Source: Parapusillimonas sp013416435
GTDB lineage: Bacteria > Pseudomonadota > Gammaproteobacteria > Burkholderiales > Burkholderiaceae_B
DNA length: 64,000 nt
Direction of reading: 5' to 3'
NCBI RefSeq assembly: GCF_052180245.1
Contig: NZ_CP197474.1
Coordinates: forward strand, 3,720,001-3,784,000
The translations under genes and the position numbers were made by a program. How positions within the stretch are numbered: the stretch's first letter is position 1; each line of letters opens with the position of its first letter. This document shows, piece after piece, positions 53,723 through 62,865 of this stretch. The notes under the pieces were generated by a model. It was not told the origin of the DNA. It was given only the letters and a program-made list of their open reading frames with translations, and did no database searches.

Positions 53723-56251
53723 TCAGAACTGGTAGCGTGCCGACAGCATCATACTGCGCGGCTTACCATAGACGTTGCTCGGAAAGCTCACATAGCCTGA
53801 CAACGCGTTGTAGTATTTCTTGTCAAAGACGTTGTTGATATTGAGCTGCACATCCAGTTTCGGCGTCGCCTGCCAGCCCACCACCAAGTCGGCCAGGGTG
53901 TATGCGTTTTGGCTGATGCGGAACGGCACGCCGCTCGTGGTGCCCTCATTGTAAATGGAGCCCTGGCGGTAGACCGAGCCGCCGATGCGCCAGCCCTGAA
54001 GAGCGCCAGATAGCCGGTACATCGTCGACAGCTTGAACAGGTGTCGGGGCGTGTCGGTGTCGAACAGCTCGCCCACATTAGCGGGATTCGCATCCTTGCG
54101 ATAGCGCGCGATGGCCACCGTGTAGCCCAGGCTCACCTGCCAGTTGGGGGTGATGGCGCCTTGCAACTCCAACTCCACGCCCTGGCTGCGCACCTCTCCC
54201 GCGGCCGAATAGCAGGTGACGGTCGGGTAGCCGGCGCATTGGGTCTGATCGGTGCTGCGGAAGGCACGGTTTATCTGGTCCATGCGAAACAGTGCCGCCG
54301 AGGCATTCAGCGCGCCATCGAAGTATTCGCCTTTGATACCGATTTCATAGTTTTGTCCGATCACCGGATCCAGCAGCGTGTTGCTGGCATCCATGTAGTT
54401 TTGAGGCTTGAAGATGTCGGTGTAGCTGGCGTAGACCGAGTGCTGCTCGTTCAGGTCGTAGACGATGCCGGCGTACTTCGTCACTTGGTTATTGATGCGG
54501 TAGCGGTTCTGCGCACTGACGGAGGGCGTATTGGCGGTAAAGGCCGGATACGTGTTGACGGTGTCGTTGTAGTCGAACCAGTCCAACCGTCCGCCCAATA
54601 TCAGTTTCAGCCGATCGGCCAGATTCAGGCGTGTCGTGGCGTATACACTTTGCTGGGTGATGTTGGCGTTCATCCAGTCCCGCAGCGGGATGTTGGGATT
54701 GGCGACGGCGCTCGGGTTGAAATCGTAGAGATCGAGGTCATCGTACAGAACCACGCCTTGACGGCTGTCGCCGTCGAAATCGATGTTACGGTAGCTGGCG
54801 CCCAGTACCAGTTCATGCGTGCGGCCCAGCAATTCGAAAGGGCCGTTGGCATACAGGTCCACGCTGCTCTGCCTTTCCTTATGGGCGTTGCGAGCGCCTA
54901 ATTGGCGGTATTTGTCGGTGGTGACGTTGTAATTGATGTAATGGCCCAGCATGTCGACCTCGGCCTGCGCGTAATAGGCCGAGAGTTGGGTACGCCAGCC
55001 ATTATCGAATCGATGGTCGAGCCCCAGGAATGCCGAAGTGGTGTTCTTGTTCCAGTGCTCCCAGTCATTGGCATACGAGGTGGACCGAGGCAGATCCAGA
55101 TCACTGCCGTCACGGGCCACGGGCAAACCGGTGAAGCCATTGCCATGCAGCCTGCTCTCTTGATGCAGCGCACTGAGCGTGAGCGTTGTGGAGGCAGCCA
55201 GGTCCTTTTCCAGGATCCCGTAGAACGTCTGGCCACTGCTGTCTTCGCCGCGCTTGTAGCTTCCGTAGTCCTGAGCGGCGATCACGGCGCGGCCGCGCAG
55301 GCTGCCGTCCTCGGATAGCGGACCGGAGGCGTCCAACTCGGCTCTATAGTGGTCCCAACTGCCGGCGCTCACGTCGGCGGACACCTGCGGCACATCGGTC
55401 GGCCGCTTGCGCACCAGGTTGATGGCGGCCGACGGGTTCCCAGCGCCCTGCGCCAGTCCGGTGGCGCCACGCACGATCTCCACGCGGTCATAGATCGCCA
55501 TATCGGTGGACAACAGGTCCTGCGACAGGTTGGAGCTATCCAGACTCACGGGCAGACCGTCGAACATGATGTTGTCCACATACATGCCGCGCGCATAAAA
55601 GGAAGCGCGCTCCGGCCCGAAACGCCGGTAGGTCAGACCCGGGGCGGCCTGTACCACGTCGTTGATCGTCTGCAGGTTCTGATCCTTGATGAGCTCGCTG
55701 GTAATGACCGTGACCGACTGCGGCGTCTCGCGCATGGACAGGTTGAGCCGGGTGGCCGTGCCCATGCTGCTGGTGGTGTACGAGTCCGTGCCCTCGGTAG
55801 TGCCGCCGGCCACCGCCGTGCCGGTTACCGTGACCATGGGCAGCATGGCGGCGTCGGACGCGGGTGCACGCGTCTCGTCGACTCGCAGCACGAACGCGCC
55901 ATTGTCCAGTGGCACGGCCCGCAGGCCGCTACCGGCGAGCAAAAGGCTCAGCGCGCCGGCGGCGGGATGGCGGCCATTCACACCGGCCGTGCGCTTGCCC
56001 TCGGTTTGCTCGGCGGTAAAGGTCAACATGATGTTGGCCGTGCTGGCCAACTGACGCAAAGCTGGTGCCAGCGGCCCGGCGGCAATCCTGAAGTCGGCCA
56101 CGGCGGTCCCTGCAGCAGCAGGCATGGTGCCTTGCGCAAGCGCGGCGGCCGGGGCGCCGGCCGCGAGGGCGACGGTCAGCGTCAGGGCGGCAAGCGCAGT
56201 AGACGATGGATATGGGCGCTCCGAATCGTGGGCGCAGTGCAGGTTCGGCAT
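53723..56251 (-). CDS. TonB-dependent siderophore receptor with STN signalling domain
   Basis: 842 residues. Signal peptide (about 1-40), an STN domain (about 50-120: FRIAAGPLAPALRQLASTANI, GSGLRAVPLDNGAFVLR), plug domain with TPQSVTVITSELIKDQNLQT (about 180-300), and a 22-strand barrel ending ARYQF. The class is FhuE/FpvA-type ferric-siderophore transducers. The STN domain contacts the FecR-like anti-sigma encoded next door, so uptake and gene activation are linked. Ligand unknown. Confidence 0.94.
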   Translation of the reverse strand: MPNLHCAHDSERPYPSSTALAALTLTVALAAGAPAAALAQGTMPAAAGTAVADFRIAAGPLAPALRQLASTANIMLTFTAEQTEGKRTAGVNGRHPAAGALSLLLAGSGLRAVPLDNGAFVLRVDETRAPASDAAMLPMVTVTGTAVAGGTTEGTDSYTTSSMGTATRLNLSMRETPQSVTVITSELIKDQNLQTINDVVQAAPGLTYRRFGPERASFYARGMYVDNIMFDGLPVSLDSSNLSQDLLSTDMAIYDRVEIVRGATGLAQGAGNPSAAINLVRKRPTDVPQVSADVSAGSWDHYRAELDASGPLSEDGSLRGRAVIAAQDYGSYKRGEDSSGQTFYGILEKDLAASTTLTLSALHQESRLHGNGFTGLPVARDGSDLDLPRSTSYANDWEHWNKNTTSAFLGLDHRFDNGWRTQLSAYYAQAEVDMLGHYINYNVTTDKYRQLGARNAHKERQSSVDLYANGPFELLGRTHELVLGASYRNIDFDGDSRQGVVLYDDLDLYDFNPSAVANPNIPLRDWMNANITQQSVYATTRLNLADRLKLILGGRLDWFDYNDTVNTYPAFTANTPSVSAQNRYRINNQVTKYAGIVYDLNEQHSVYASYTDIFKPQNYMDASNTLLDPVIGQNYEIGIKGEYFDGALNASAALFRMDQINRAFRSTDQTQCAGYPTVTCYSAAGEVRSQGVELELQGAITPNWQVSLGYTVAIARYRKDANPANVGELFDTDTPRHLFKLSTMYRLSGALQGWRIGGSVYRQGSIYNEGTTSGVPFRISQNAYTLADLVVGWQATPKLDVQLNINNVFDKKYYNALSGYVSFPSNVYGKPRSMMLSARYQF

Positions 56252-56354
56252 GTTCTTCCTCTGGATTGGACCTCCGAAAATTTCGGTCCCTCATAGGTAG
56301 GTGCCGCGAACACGCCAATCGGGCAGTCAATCCGAAAAAATTTTTTGCCAGGCC

Positions 56355-57368
56355 TCAATCGGCCGGTACGATCGTCACCCAGAAACGGGTGCGCCATTGC
56401 ACGCGTACCGGCAGCACGCTGGGCAGCGTAGCCAGGATCCGGTCGGTGTCGGCCAATGGAAAGACACCCGAGAAGCGCAGACTCGCGATTTGCGGATCTA
56501 CGCGCAGCACGCCCGTCCGATAGCGATTCAGTTCGGCGGCGAACTCGTCCAGCCTCTGCTCGTCAGCCACCAACTGACCCCGCGCCCATGCATCCGCCGG
56601 CTCATTGATCGAGCGCGGCGCCTCGACGGCATCGCGGCTGAACCGGGTCTGCTGTCCGGCGTGCAGCACATGCGCACTGCCGGACCCGGCTCGCGGAGAG
56701 ATTTCCACTGCGTTTTCCAGAACCGCCACACGGGTCCGTCCCGCGTACTGTCGTACAGTGAATCGCGTGCCCAATGAACGGATGCTGCCTTCGGCCGTCG
56801 CCACCCGCAGTGGCCGAGGATCGGCCTGCCCCGGCTCATGGCGAGTGGCGATCATGATCTCGCCCGCTACCAGCAAGATACGGCGCTGGTTCGCATCGAA
56901 GCGCACATTGACTGCGCTATCCGTATTGAGCGTCAGCCGGGTACCGTCCTCCAGGGTGAAGTCGTGTTGCTGACCGGTGTTGCTGCGGTAGTCGGCCGTG
57001 CGTACCTGCCAGGTGTCCGTGCGCGAAGCGAGCAACCCGGCGCTGGTGGCGACTCCTCCCCACACGAGCATACGCATGACCCGTCGGCGGGCGGCGGAAG
57101 ACGGCTGATCGTTCGTGCCGTAGGACGACAAGGCCGCGTATGCCGGCGCACGCTCCAATGATTTCATGCGGCCCATGACGGATTCGACGTGTTGCCAAGC
57201 GGCCTCGTGATCGGCATGTGCCTGGCGCCATTGGCGCCACTGATGTTGCTGCTCATCGCCAGCCTCTCCGGACATCAGCAGCGTGAGCCAGTCCGCCGCG
57301 GCATCCGCAGCAGCCCGGCTGATGACCCGACCGTTGGGCAATGTCAGCGTGTTTCTGCGAGAGGCCAT
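56355..57368 (-). CDS. FecR-family anti-sigma / signal-transducing protein
   Basis: 337 residues. N-terminal cytoplasmic DUF4880 region (AAADWLTLLMSGEAGDEQQHQWRQW, about 23-48), one transmembrane helix (about 100-115) and the periplasmic FecR domain (DFTLEDGTRLTLNTDSAVNV, about 135-155). It relays receptor occupancy to the sigma factor. Genes run fecI-like, fecR-like, receptor, all on the minus strand; 4 nt separate it from the sigma gene. Confidence 0.94.
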   Translation of the reverse strand: MASRRNTLTLPNGRVISRAAADAAADWLTLLMSGEAGDEQQHQWRQWRQAHADHEAAWQHVESVMGRMKSLERAPAYAALSSYGTNDQPSSAARRRVMRMLVWGGVATSAGLLASRTDTWQVRTADYRSNTGQQHDFTLEDGTRLTLNTDSAVNVRFDANQRRILLVAGEIMIATRHEPGQADPRPLRVATAEGSIRSLGTRFTVRQYAGRTRVAVLENAVEISPRAGSGSAHVLHAGQQTRFSRDAVEAPRSINEPADAWARGQLVADEQRLDEFAAELNRYRTGVLRVDPQIASLRFSGVFPLADTDRILATLPSVLPVRVQWRTRFWVTIVPAD

Positions 57369-57372
57369 GAGT

Positions 57373-57885
57373 TCAGGCCGCCACCGCGAACATGCATTCG
57401 CGGTTGGCCCTGGTCAGATATTGCTTTACTGAACTGGTCGAAGTCCCCAAGCGCTCGGCAATTTCGGCATAGCTCATTTCGACCAAGTGCGCCAACAGAA
57501 AGGCTTCTCGGACCTTGGGAGGCAGACTATCGAGCACGCGGTCGATCTGCTGCAGGCTTTCCACGGCCATCAGCTGTGCTTCCGGCGAGGGAGCCACTTC
57601 TTCCGGCAGGCAGGCGAGGGCCTCGAGATAAGCGGTTTCGATCAACTGCCGGCGGTGGCGGTGCGCGAGGAGCCGCCGGGCAACCGTCGCCAGAAACGGA
57701 CGCGGCTCCCGGATCTCCGCAGACGCGGTCTTGCGGTCCAGCAGACTTAGAAAAGTGTCCTGCGCCAGGTCGGCTGCCGCGAAAGTGTCGCCGACGCGCC
57801 TGCGCAGCCAACCCTCAAGCCACTTGCCGTGCTCGACATACAGTCCTGCCAAATCATCGGTAATAGGTGGATCCTGGGCTGGCAT
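57373..57885 (-). CDS. FecI-type ECF sigma factor
   Basis: 170 residues with sigma regions 2 (AAADLAQDTFLSLLDR, about 36-51) and 4 (MSYAEIAERLGTSTSSVKQYLTRA, about 138-161). It directs RNA polymerase to the receptor gene when the siderophore is bound. A Fur-box-like sequence lies about 30 bp upstream of its ATG. Head of the three-gene iron regulatory set. Confidence 0.94.
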   Translation of the reverse strand: MPAQDPPITDDLAGLYVEHGKWLEGWLRRRVGDTFAAADLAQDTFLSLLDRKTASAEIREPRPFLATVARRLLAHRHRRQLIETAYLEALACLPEEVAPSPEAQLMAVESLQQIDRVLDSLPPKVREAFLLAHLVEMSYAEIAERLGTSTSSVKQYLTRANRECMFAVAA

Positions 57886-57912
57886 GAGGACAGAATACGG
57901 AAACTAGAAGCC

Positions 57913-57932
57913 AAATGAGAATTGGTCGCATT
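57913..57932. promoter_or_regulatory. Possible Fur box upstream of the fecI-like gene
   Basis: AAATGAGAATTGGTCGCATT partly fits the GATAATGATAATCATTATC Fur consensus (AATGAGAAT core, CATT end). The position, 28 bp before the sigma-factor ATG, suits iron repression. The match is imperfect, so treat it as a candidate. Confidence 0.4.
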
Positions 57933-58116
57933 ACACATAATGAAACTGAATGATTTGGGCGGCATGGCATCAAAATCATAGAGCCGCACCCGCCGCTTGC
58001 GGCACCCGCTGGGCGGAACTATGATCAAAACACTGGCACCGACACGCTCGGCAACAACTCTTGAACGGGCAGGCCAGCGGCCTGCCTCGCTGCCGGTGCG
58101 ATCAAAGGAGAACACT

Positions 58117-58695
58117 ATGGCAAAAAAGATTCTGATGATTTGCGGCGACTATTGCGAGGACTATGAAACCATGGTTCCGTTCCAGACCTTGCTGGCCGTC
58201 GGGCACCACGTGGATGCAGTCTGCCCCGGAAAGAAAGCGGGGGAAACAATCGCAACGGCGATTCACGATTTCGAGGGCGACCAGACCTACTCGGAAAAGC
58301 GCGGCCATAACTTTACGCTGAACGCCACGTTCGACGACATCAAGGCGGAAAATTACGACGCGCTGGTGATCCCTGGCGGGCGCGGCCCCGAATACCTGCG
58401 CCTGAACGACAAAGTCATTGAAATGGTGCGCCACTTTTTCAGCGCAAACAAACCCGTGGCGGCGGTGTGCCACGGCGCCCAACTGCTGGCGGCCGCTGGC
58501 GTACTGAAGGACCGGCATTGTTCTGCCTATCCGGCCTGCGCGCCAGACGTCAAACTGGCGGGCGGCCGCTATGCGGATATCGGAATTGACGAAGCCGTTA
58601 CGGACGGCAACCTGGTGAGCGCCCCGGCATGGCCGGCGCACCCGGCGTGGATGTCCCAGTTTCTGAAAGTACTGGGCACGCGGATTACGCTATAG
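58117..58695 (+). CDS. DJ-1/PfpI-family protein
   Basis: 192 residues. The nucleophile elbow Cys118 lies in AAVCHGAQLL and the conserved Glu near residue 14 or 17 (GDYCEDYE); PGGRGPEYLR is a family block. Members act as glyoxalase III/deglycase-like enzymes, amidases or proteases; exact role unknown. AAAGGAG lies 7-13 nt before ATG 58117. The 231-bp gap to the divergent fecI-like gene holds the possible Fur box and nothing else I recognise. Confidence 0.92.
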   Translation: MAKKILMICGDYCEDYETMVPFQTLLAVGHHVDAVCPGKKAGETIATAIHDFEGDQTYSEKRGHNFTLNATFDDIKAENYDALVIPGGRGPEYLRLNDKVIEMVRHFFSANKPVAAVCHGAQLLAAAGVLKDRHCSAYPACAPDVKLAGGRYADIGIDEAVTDGNLVSAPAWPAHPAWMSQFLKVLGTRITL

Positions 58696-58752
58696 TTCAT
58701 TCCCGGAGCGGGCCGCCTTGAGGCAGTCATTTCGGCCGATAGTAACTGTTGA

Positions 58753-59193
58753 TCAAGTATCGCCGATGACTGAAGCAGCATCGCCAATGTTCAGCACAAT
58801 GCCCGAAAGCCGGCCGTGATGCGCGAGTTCGCGCAGAAGCACGATATCCGAGACGCTATTTTTGTTGTTTTCCCGTCCATGCACTACTTCATAATGGACA
58901 TTCGTGAAGACTTGCTCCACCTGCTCTAGCGAGCAATATTCATGATCGGCAAAATAGCTACGCAAACCGCCGTTTCTGTCGAGAACCTGTAGCTGAAGCC
59001 CTTCGAACAACTTGCTGAATGGCATCAGCCAATCCTCGGCATGCTCGATTGCGGTTTCGATGTCGATCTCTCGCAGCTGCGGGCCCGCTCCGGCAAGCAG
59101 CGACGCCGCACCGCCAGGCAAGCGCGTCAGCAACTTTTCGTCGAGCCAGAGTTCGTAGGCTTCCTGCTCAATGATCAGGCACTGTTGGCTCAT
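58753..59193 (-). CDS. Hypothetical protein, about 146 residues
   Basis: Starts MSQQCLIIEQEAYELWLDEKLL and ends LSGIVLNIGDAASVIGDT. It is soluble and acidic with no signal peptide or transmembrane segment. I do not recognise a domain. ATG 59193 is chosen because GGAG lies 8 nt upstream; an ATG six codons earlier (59211) is possible. It is convergent with the DJ-1-like gene. Composition is slightly less GC-rich than the neighbours. Confidence 0.6.
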   Translation of the reverse strand: MSQQCLIIEQEAYELWLDEKLLTRLPGGAASLLAGAGPQLREIDIETAIEHAEDWLMPFSKLFEGLQLQVLDRNGGLRSYFADHEYCSLEQVEQVFTNVHYEVVHGRENNKNSVSDIVLLRELAHHGRLSGIVLNIGDAASVIGDT

Positions 59194-59767
59194 TGCGGTC
59201 ACTCCAGACATGTATCCTAATCTTAAAGGTACGGAAGTTCGGTCCCGCAAGTCGGGCGGATCATCGGCGGCATGTACGCCGACAGTCGCTATTTTCCGGA
59301 ATCGACACACGCCAAGTTGTGGGAGCTGAAATGAATCGACAATGGGCCACCCCGGGGCCTGATGGCCGCTTACAACGCCAAGAGCGGCGAGTCGCTGTTC
59401 GTTATGCAATGCCTGGATCAGCGTCCAACCATGCTACCGCACCTCCTATCGCAGTTCTCGGAATAAGGGAGTGGCAATGCGACGCATGCGGTTGTGGCTT
59501 AAGAATCCCTGTCCTTACCGCGCAAGCGGCAGCCATAGGCTGATGCCGGGGAGGACGTCAACTATTTGGCTTTTGCGGCCTAGGACGGATCGTCTAGCTC
59601 ATCTGTTGAGATTCCTGAGATTCCAGGAATCGACTTCAACACGTGACGGCCCCGGTATGAAGGGGTAGGAGATGCTGGACGCCGCCGAGCTTACAAGCGC
59701 GAAGACACAGGGTCAGCGTCGCCACTCGGCGGACAGAAGGATGCTGGTGGCGAACTGCGCCCAGAAA
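59194..59767. other. Gene-poor stretch with possible coding remnant
   Basis: No confident gene. On the plus strand, one frame from about 59265 to 59463 reads protein-like (MYADSRYFPESTHAKLWELK, an in-frame TGA, then MAAYNAKSGESLFVMQCLDQ and a stop). This may be the eroded end of a gene. The rest (59464-59767) shows no stable frame, repeat or RNA structure that I could see. Confidence 0.3.
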
Positions 59768-59935
59768 TCAACCCGAGTGCGCGCGCTTGCCGGGATTTTT
59801 CTTGTGGTGGGTATGTGCACCACGCTCCTTGCTCACACGTTGGCCGCGGCCTTGTGTGGTAAAGGTCACGCCCTTGGGAGCGGCGGGAGGGGGAGTGCGC
59901 TTGCGGTCGGCTTCAGTAACGATTTTGTTGCCCAT
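59768..59935 (-). CDS. Small basic protein, 55 residues, unknown function
   Basis: Begins MGNKIVTEADRKRTPPPAAP and ends in a Lys/His/Arg-rich tail (HTHHKKNPGKRAHSG). It is proline- and glycine-rich, strongly basic and without hydrophobic helices, so probably nucleic-acid or ribosome associated (inference). GAGAGAATTCC precedes the ATG. The promoter-side region contains a direct repeat AGTTTGGTTAA (59948-59958 and 59962-59972). The opposite-strand frame here is not protein-like. Confidence 0.65.
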   Translation of the reverse strand: MGNKIVTEADRKRTPPPAAPKGVTFTTQGRGQRVSKERGAHTHHKKNPGKRAHSG

Positions 59936-60098
59936 GGAATTCTCTCGAGTTTGGTTAATCTAGTTTGGTTAAGCTTGCTATTGTTCCACATTCGCTCGGT
60001 TTATTCGTGGCGGCAGGAAACAGGCAGAAGATATACCCGGCAATGCCTTAACACGACGGTAGTTCTTCAATTCTCAAAGAGGAGATACGAAGCGCAAC

Positions 60099-60172
60099 TG
60101 GAGCGGGTGAAGGGAATCGAACCCTCGTATGCAGCTTGGGAAGCTGCCGTTCTACCATTGAACTACACCCGC
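60099..60172 (-). tRNA. tRNA-Gly(CCC)
   Basis: 74 nt with encoded CCA. The acceptor stem GCGGGTG pairs with CACCCGC, T arm GGGTTCGATTCCC, D arm with AGTTCAATGGTAGAAC. The anticodon stem GCAGC/GCTGC encloses the loop TTCCCAA, giving anticodon CCC (60138-60140). It lies in the 367-bp gap before trmB; no other structure was seen there. Confidence 0.96.
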
Positions 60173-60302
60173 ATACGTGACCGGCTTGCGCCCGTCGTGA
60201 AGGGCTTGCATTATAGCGCCGCCCACGGCTTCCTGGGTAAAACCATGCGCTTTTTGTCCGCAACCCATGAAATAAACTCCGGCAATCACTACAATTCAGC
60301 CT

Positions 60303-60998
60303 ATGAATACAAGCACCGAAACTCCCGAATCGAAATTCGGCCATATACGCAGCTTCGTACATCGGCGCTCGCACATTACGCCGGGGCAGAAAACCGCCCT
60401 GGACCGCCTGATGCCGCAGTGGGCCATTCCCTACCGCCCCGCCGTCCTGGATCTGGACAAGGCGTTCGGGCGCAACGCGCCCACCATCCTGGAAATCGGT
60501 TTCGGCATGGGCGAGACCACCCAGAAGATCGCTGAAAGCCGCCCTGGCGACAACTTCCTGGGCGTAGAAGTCTTCAACGCCGGCGTCGGGGCCTTGCTCA
60601 AGCGCATCGACGAATCCGGCGTCGGCAACATACGCATCATTCAGCACGATGCCGTGGAAGTCGCGCGCGACATGGTCGCGCCCGACACGCTGGCCGGCGT
60701 CCACATCTACTTTCCCGATCCCTGGCCTAAAAAGCGGCATCATAAGCGCCGCCTGATCCAGCCCGCTTTCATCGCGCTGCTGGCCAGCCGCATCCGGCCA
60801 GGCGGCTACATCCACTGCGCGACCGACTGGGAAAACTATGCCGAGCAGATGCTGGAAGTGCTTGGCGGGGAACCCCTGCTGGAAAATACCTGCGACAGCT
60901 ACGCGCCCCGCCCGGACTTCCGCCCACAGACCAAGTTCGAAACCCGCGGTCTGCGCCTCGGCCATGGCGTGTGGGACCTCATTTTCAAGCGCAAATAA
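60303..60998 (+). CDS. trmB: tRNA (guanine46-N7)-methyltransferase
   Basis: 231 residues. It methylates G46 in the variable loop of tRNAs using S-adenosylmethionine. Motif I is ILEIGFGMGETT (about 60-71); FLGVEVFNAGVG, FPDPWPKKRHHKRRL and the C-terminal TKFETRGLRLGHGVWDL are diagnostic. ATG 60303 starts 130 nt downstream of the antisense tRNA-Gly gene. Confidence 0.97.
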   Translation: MNTSTETPESKFGHIRSFVHRRSHITPGQKTALDRLMPQWAIPYRPAVLDLDKAFGRNAPTILEIGFGMGETTQKIAESRPGDNFLGVEVFNAGVGALLKRIDESGVGNIRIIQHDAVEVARDMVAPDTLAGVHIYFPDPWPKKRHHKRRLIQPAFIALLASRIRPGGYIHCATDWENYAEQMLEVLGGEPLLENTCDSYAPRPDFRPQTKFETRGLRLGHGVWDLIFKRK

Positions 60999-61052
60999 GC
61001 GGCAAGCCGCCGGACGCTCCACCACAACATTTACCCAGGAGGGAAGGCTCTC

Positions 61053-61994
61053 GTGTACCCGGAAATACAGCCCTACGCCCACGGCTTCCTGAATACGGAA
61101 GACGGCCACAGCGTTTATTGGGAGCTTTGCGGCAACCCCCGGGGCAAGCCCGCCATATTCCTGCACGGCGGCCCCGGCAGCGGCTGTTCGCCGGTACACC
61201 GCCGGCTGTTCGATCCCCAGCGCTACAAGATCTTGCTGTTCGATCAGCGCGGCTGCGGCCGTTCGGCGCCGCACGCCAGCCTGGACAACAACACCACCTG
61301 GCATCTGGTGGCGGACATGGAACGGCTGCGCAGCGAAATTCTCGAGGCGCAGCGCATGCTGGTCTTCGGCGGCTCCTGGGGTTCGACGCTGGCGTTGGCC
61401 TATGCGCAGGCGCATCCAGAACGCGTTAGCGAGCTGATCGTACGCGGCATCTTCACCGTTCGCAGGCAGGAGCTACAATGGTTCTATCAGGAAGGGGCGT
61501 CCTGGCTGTTCCCCGACCATTGGGCACGCTATGTGGCGCCTATCCCGCCGGCCGAGCGGCACGACCTGATCGGGGCCTACCATAAGCGGCTCACGGGCAC
61601 CGACCGCCGCAGCCAGATGGAAGCCGCGCACGCCTGGACGCAATGGGAAAGCAATACCATCACCCTGTTGCCCAACCTCATGCATCAGCAAGCCCATGCC
61701 GCCGACGAGGCCGCCCTGGCCTTCGCCCGCATCGAGAACCATTACTTCGTGAATCGGGGCTTTCTGGAAGAAGGGCAGCTGCTGAAGGAAGCGCACCGCC
61801 TGCGGGACATCCCCGGCGTCATCGTCCAGGGCCGTTACGACGCATGCACGCCGGCCCGCACCGCCTGGGACTTGCATCAGGCATGGCCACAGGCAGAGTT
61901 CCATCTGGTGGAGGACGCGGGCCATGCTTTCGACGAACCCGGCATTTTGCCGCGCCTGATCGCCGCAACCGACAAATTCAGCCAACAACCTTGA
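61053..61994 (+). CDS. pip: Prolyl aminopeptidase (proline iminopeptidase)
   Basis: 313 residues, alpha/beta hydrolase. The nucleophile Ser108 is in FGGSWGSTL, oxyanion motif HGGPGSG (38-44), DQRGCGRS and the C-terminal catalytic His in DAGHAFDEPG. It removes N-terminal proline from peptides in the cytoplasm. The start is GTG 61053 preceded by AGGAGG; no nearby ATG fits. Confidence 0.95.
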   Translation: MYPEIQPYAHGFLNTEDGHSVYWELCGNPRGKPAIFLHGGPGSGCSPVHRRLFDPQRYKILLFDQRGCGRSAPHASLDNNTTWHLVADMERLRSEILEAQRMLVFGGSWGSTLALAYAQAHPERVSELIVRGIFTVRRQELQWFYQEGASWLFPDHWARYVAPIPPAERHDLIGAYHKRLTGTDRRSQMEAAHAWTQWESNTITLLPNLMHQQAHAADEAALAFARIENHYFVNRGFLEEGQLLKEAHRLRDIPGVIVQGRYDACTPARTAWDLHQAWPQAEFHLVEDAGHAFDEPGILPRLIAATDKFSQQP

Positions 61995-62013
61995 TAATGC
62001 AGGATTTCAGACC

Positions 62014-62214
62014 ATGAACGTCACCCTCAATGGCAAACCATTGCAGCTTGACCAGATCAACACCGTCGCGGGTCTTGTGCAGCACCTGGGTTACCAGGAC
62101 AAGCGCATCGCGGTGGAGCGCAACGGCGATATCGTCCCCAAAAGCCAGCATGCCTCCACGCCGATTGCCGACAACGACGAGATCGAGATCGTCGTGGCGG
62201 TGGGCGGGGGCTGA
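62014..62214 (+). CDS. thiS: Sulfur carrier protein ThiS
   Basis: 66 residues, beta-grasp fold, beginning MNVTLNGKPLQL and ending VVAVGGG. The C-terminal Gly-Gly is adenylated and thiocarboxylated as sulfur donor for thiamine thiazole synthesis. It is not followed by thiG here, unlike the common thiS-thiG order. 19 nt after pip. Confidence 0.93.
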   Translation: MNVTLNGKPLQLDQINTVAGLVQHLGYQDKRIAVERNGDIVPKSQHASTPIADNDEIEIVVAVGGG

Positions 62215-62354
62215 ATAAGCCTCATGAACAATTGTTGACGATTCGAACGCCCTCGATACCGTCTTTTTGTTGATAATCGCTCAAAGGCGGTGTGATGCGG
62301 GCATGGCCGGCATCGCCGCTACGCATGAATCAACATGAACAAGGACGAAACACC

Positions 62355-62801
62355 ATGGGCGTACTCAGTTTTTTGAAAGATGTGGGCGAGAAGCTTTTCG
62401 GGGCAAGCGAGGCCAAGGCGGCCACTGCCGACGAACTCCGCAAGGAACTCGAAAAGCATAATCTTTCAGCCGAAGGCTTGGACATCACCGTTGACAACGA
62501 CAAGGTAACCGTCACCGGGCAGGCCAAGTCGACCGAAGAAGCGGAAAAGATCTCGCTGGCGCTGGGCAATACGGTGGGCGTCGCGGCTGTCGACAACCAG
62601 TTGTCGGTCGAACAGGCGGCTCCGGAAGCCACCATGTACACCGTCGTCAAGGGCGATACGCTCTGGAAGATTGCGGAAACCCATTACGGCAAGGGCCAGG
62701 GCGCCAAGTACAACCAGATCTTCGAAGCCAACAAGCCCATGTTGTCGCATCCCGATAAAATCTATCCGGGCCAGGTCTTGCGCATTCCGCCGCAGGCCTG
62801 A
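62355..62801 (+). CDS. BON-LysM protein, Kbp (YgaU) type potassium-binding protein
   Basis: 148 residues, same length and order as E. coli Kbp. A BON domain (about 20-87) is followed by a LysM domain (about 94-147: MYTVVKGDTLWKIAETHYG...IYPGQVLRIPP). There is no signal peptide, in keeping with a cytoplasmic K+ sensor rather than a peptidoglycan binder. ATG 62355 is chosen over upstream in-frame codons. A bidirectional terminator follows. Confidence 0.9.
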   Translation: MGVLSFLKDVGEKLFGASEAKAATADELRKELEKHNLSAEGLDITVDNDKVTVTGQAKSTEEAEKISLALGNTVGVAAVDNQLSVEQAAPEATMYTVVKGDTLWKIAETHYGKGQGAKYNQIFEANKPMLSHPDKIYPGQVLRIPPQA

Positions 62802-62816
62802 TCGCGGCAAAACCAT

Positions 62817-62845
62817 GAAAAAGCGCCCGCAATGGGCGCTTTTTC
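62817..62845. terminator. Bidirectional intrinsic terminator between kbp-like gene and ffh
   Basis: Perfect inverted repeat GAAAAAGCGCCC (62817-62828) / GGGCGCTTTTTC (62834-62845) with a 5-nt loop. T runs occur on both strands, serving two convergent genes. Confidence 0.88.
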
Positions 62846-62865
62846 ATTCGGGAACCAGAAGCGCG

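Noticed and set aside
59672..60535. 287-residue plus-strand ORF across the tRNA region
   Set aside because: It runs through the antisense tRNA-Gly gene and into trmB in another frame; the small basic protein on the minus strand explains the coding signal at its start.
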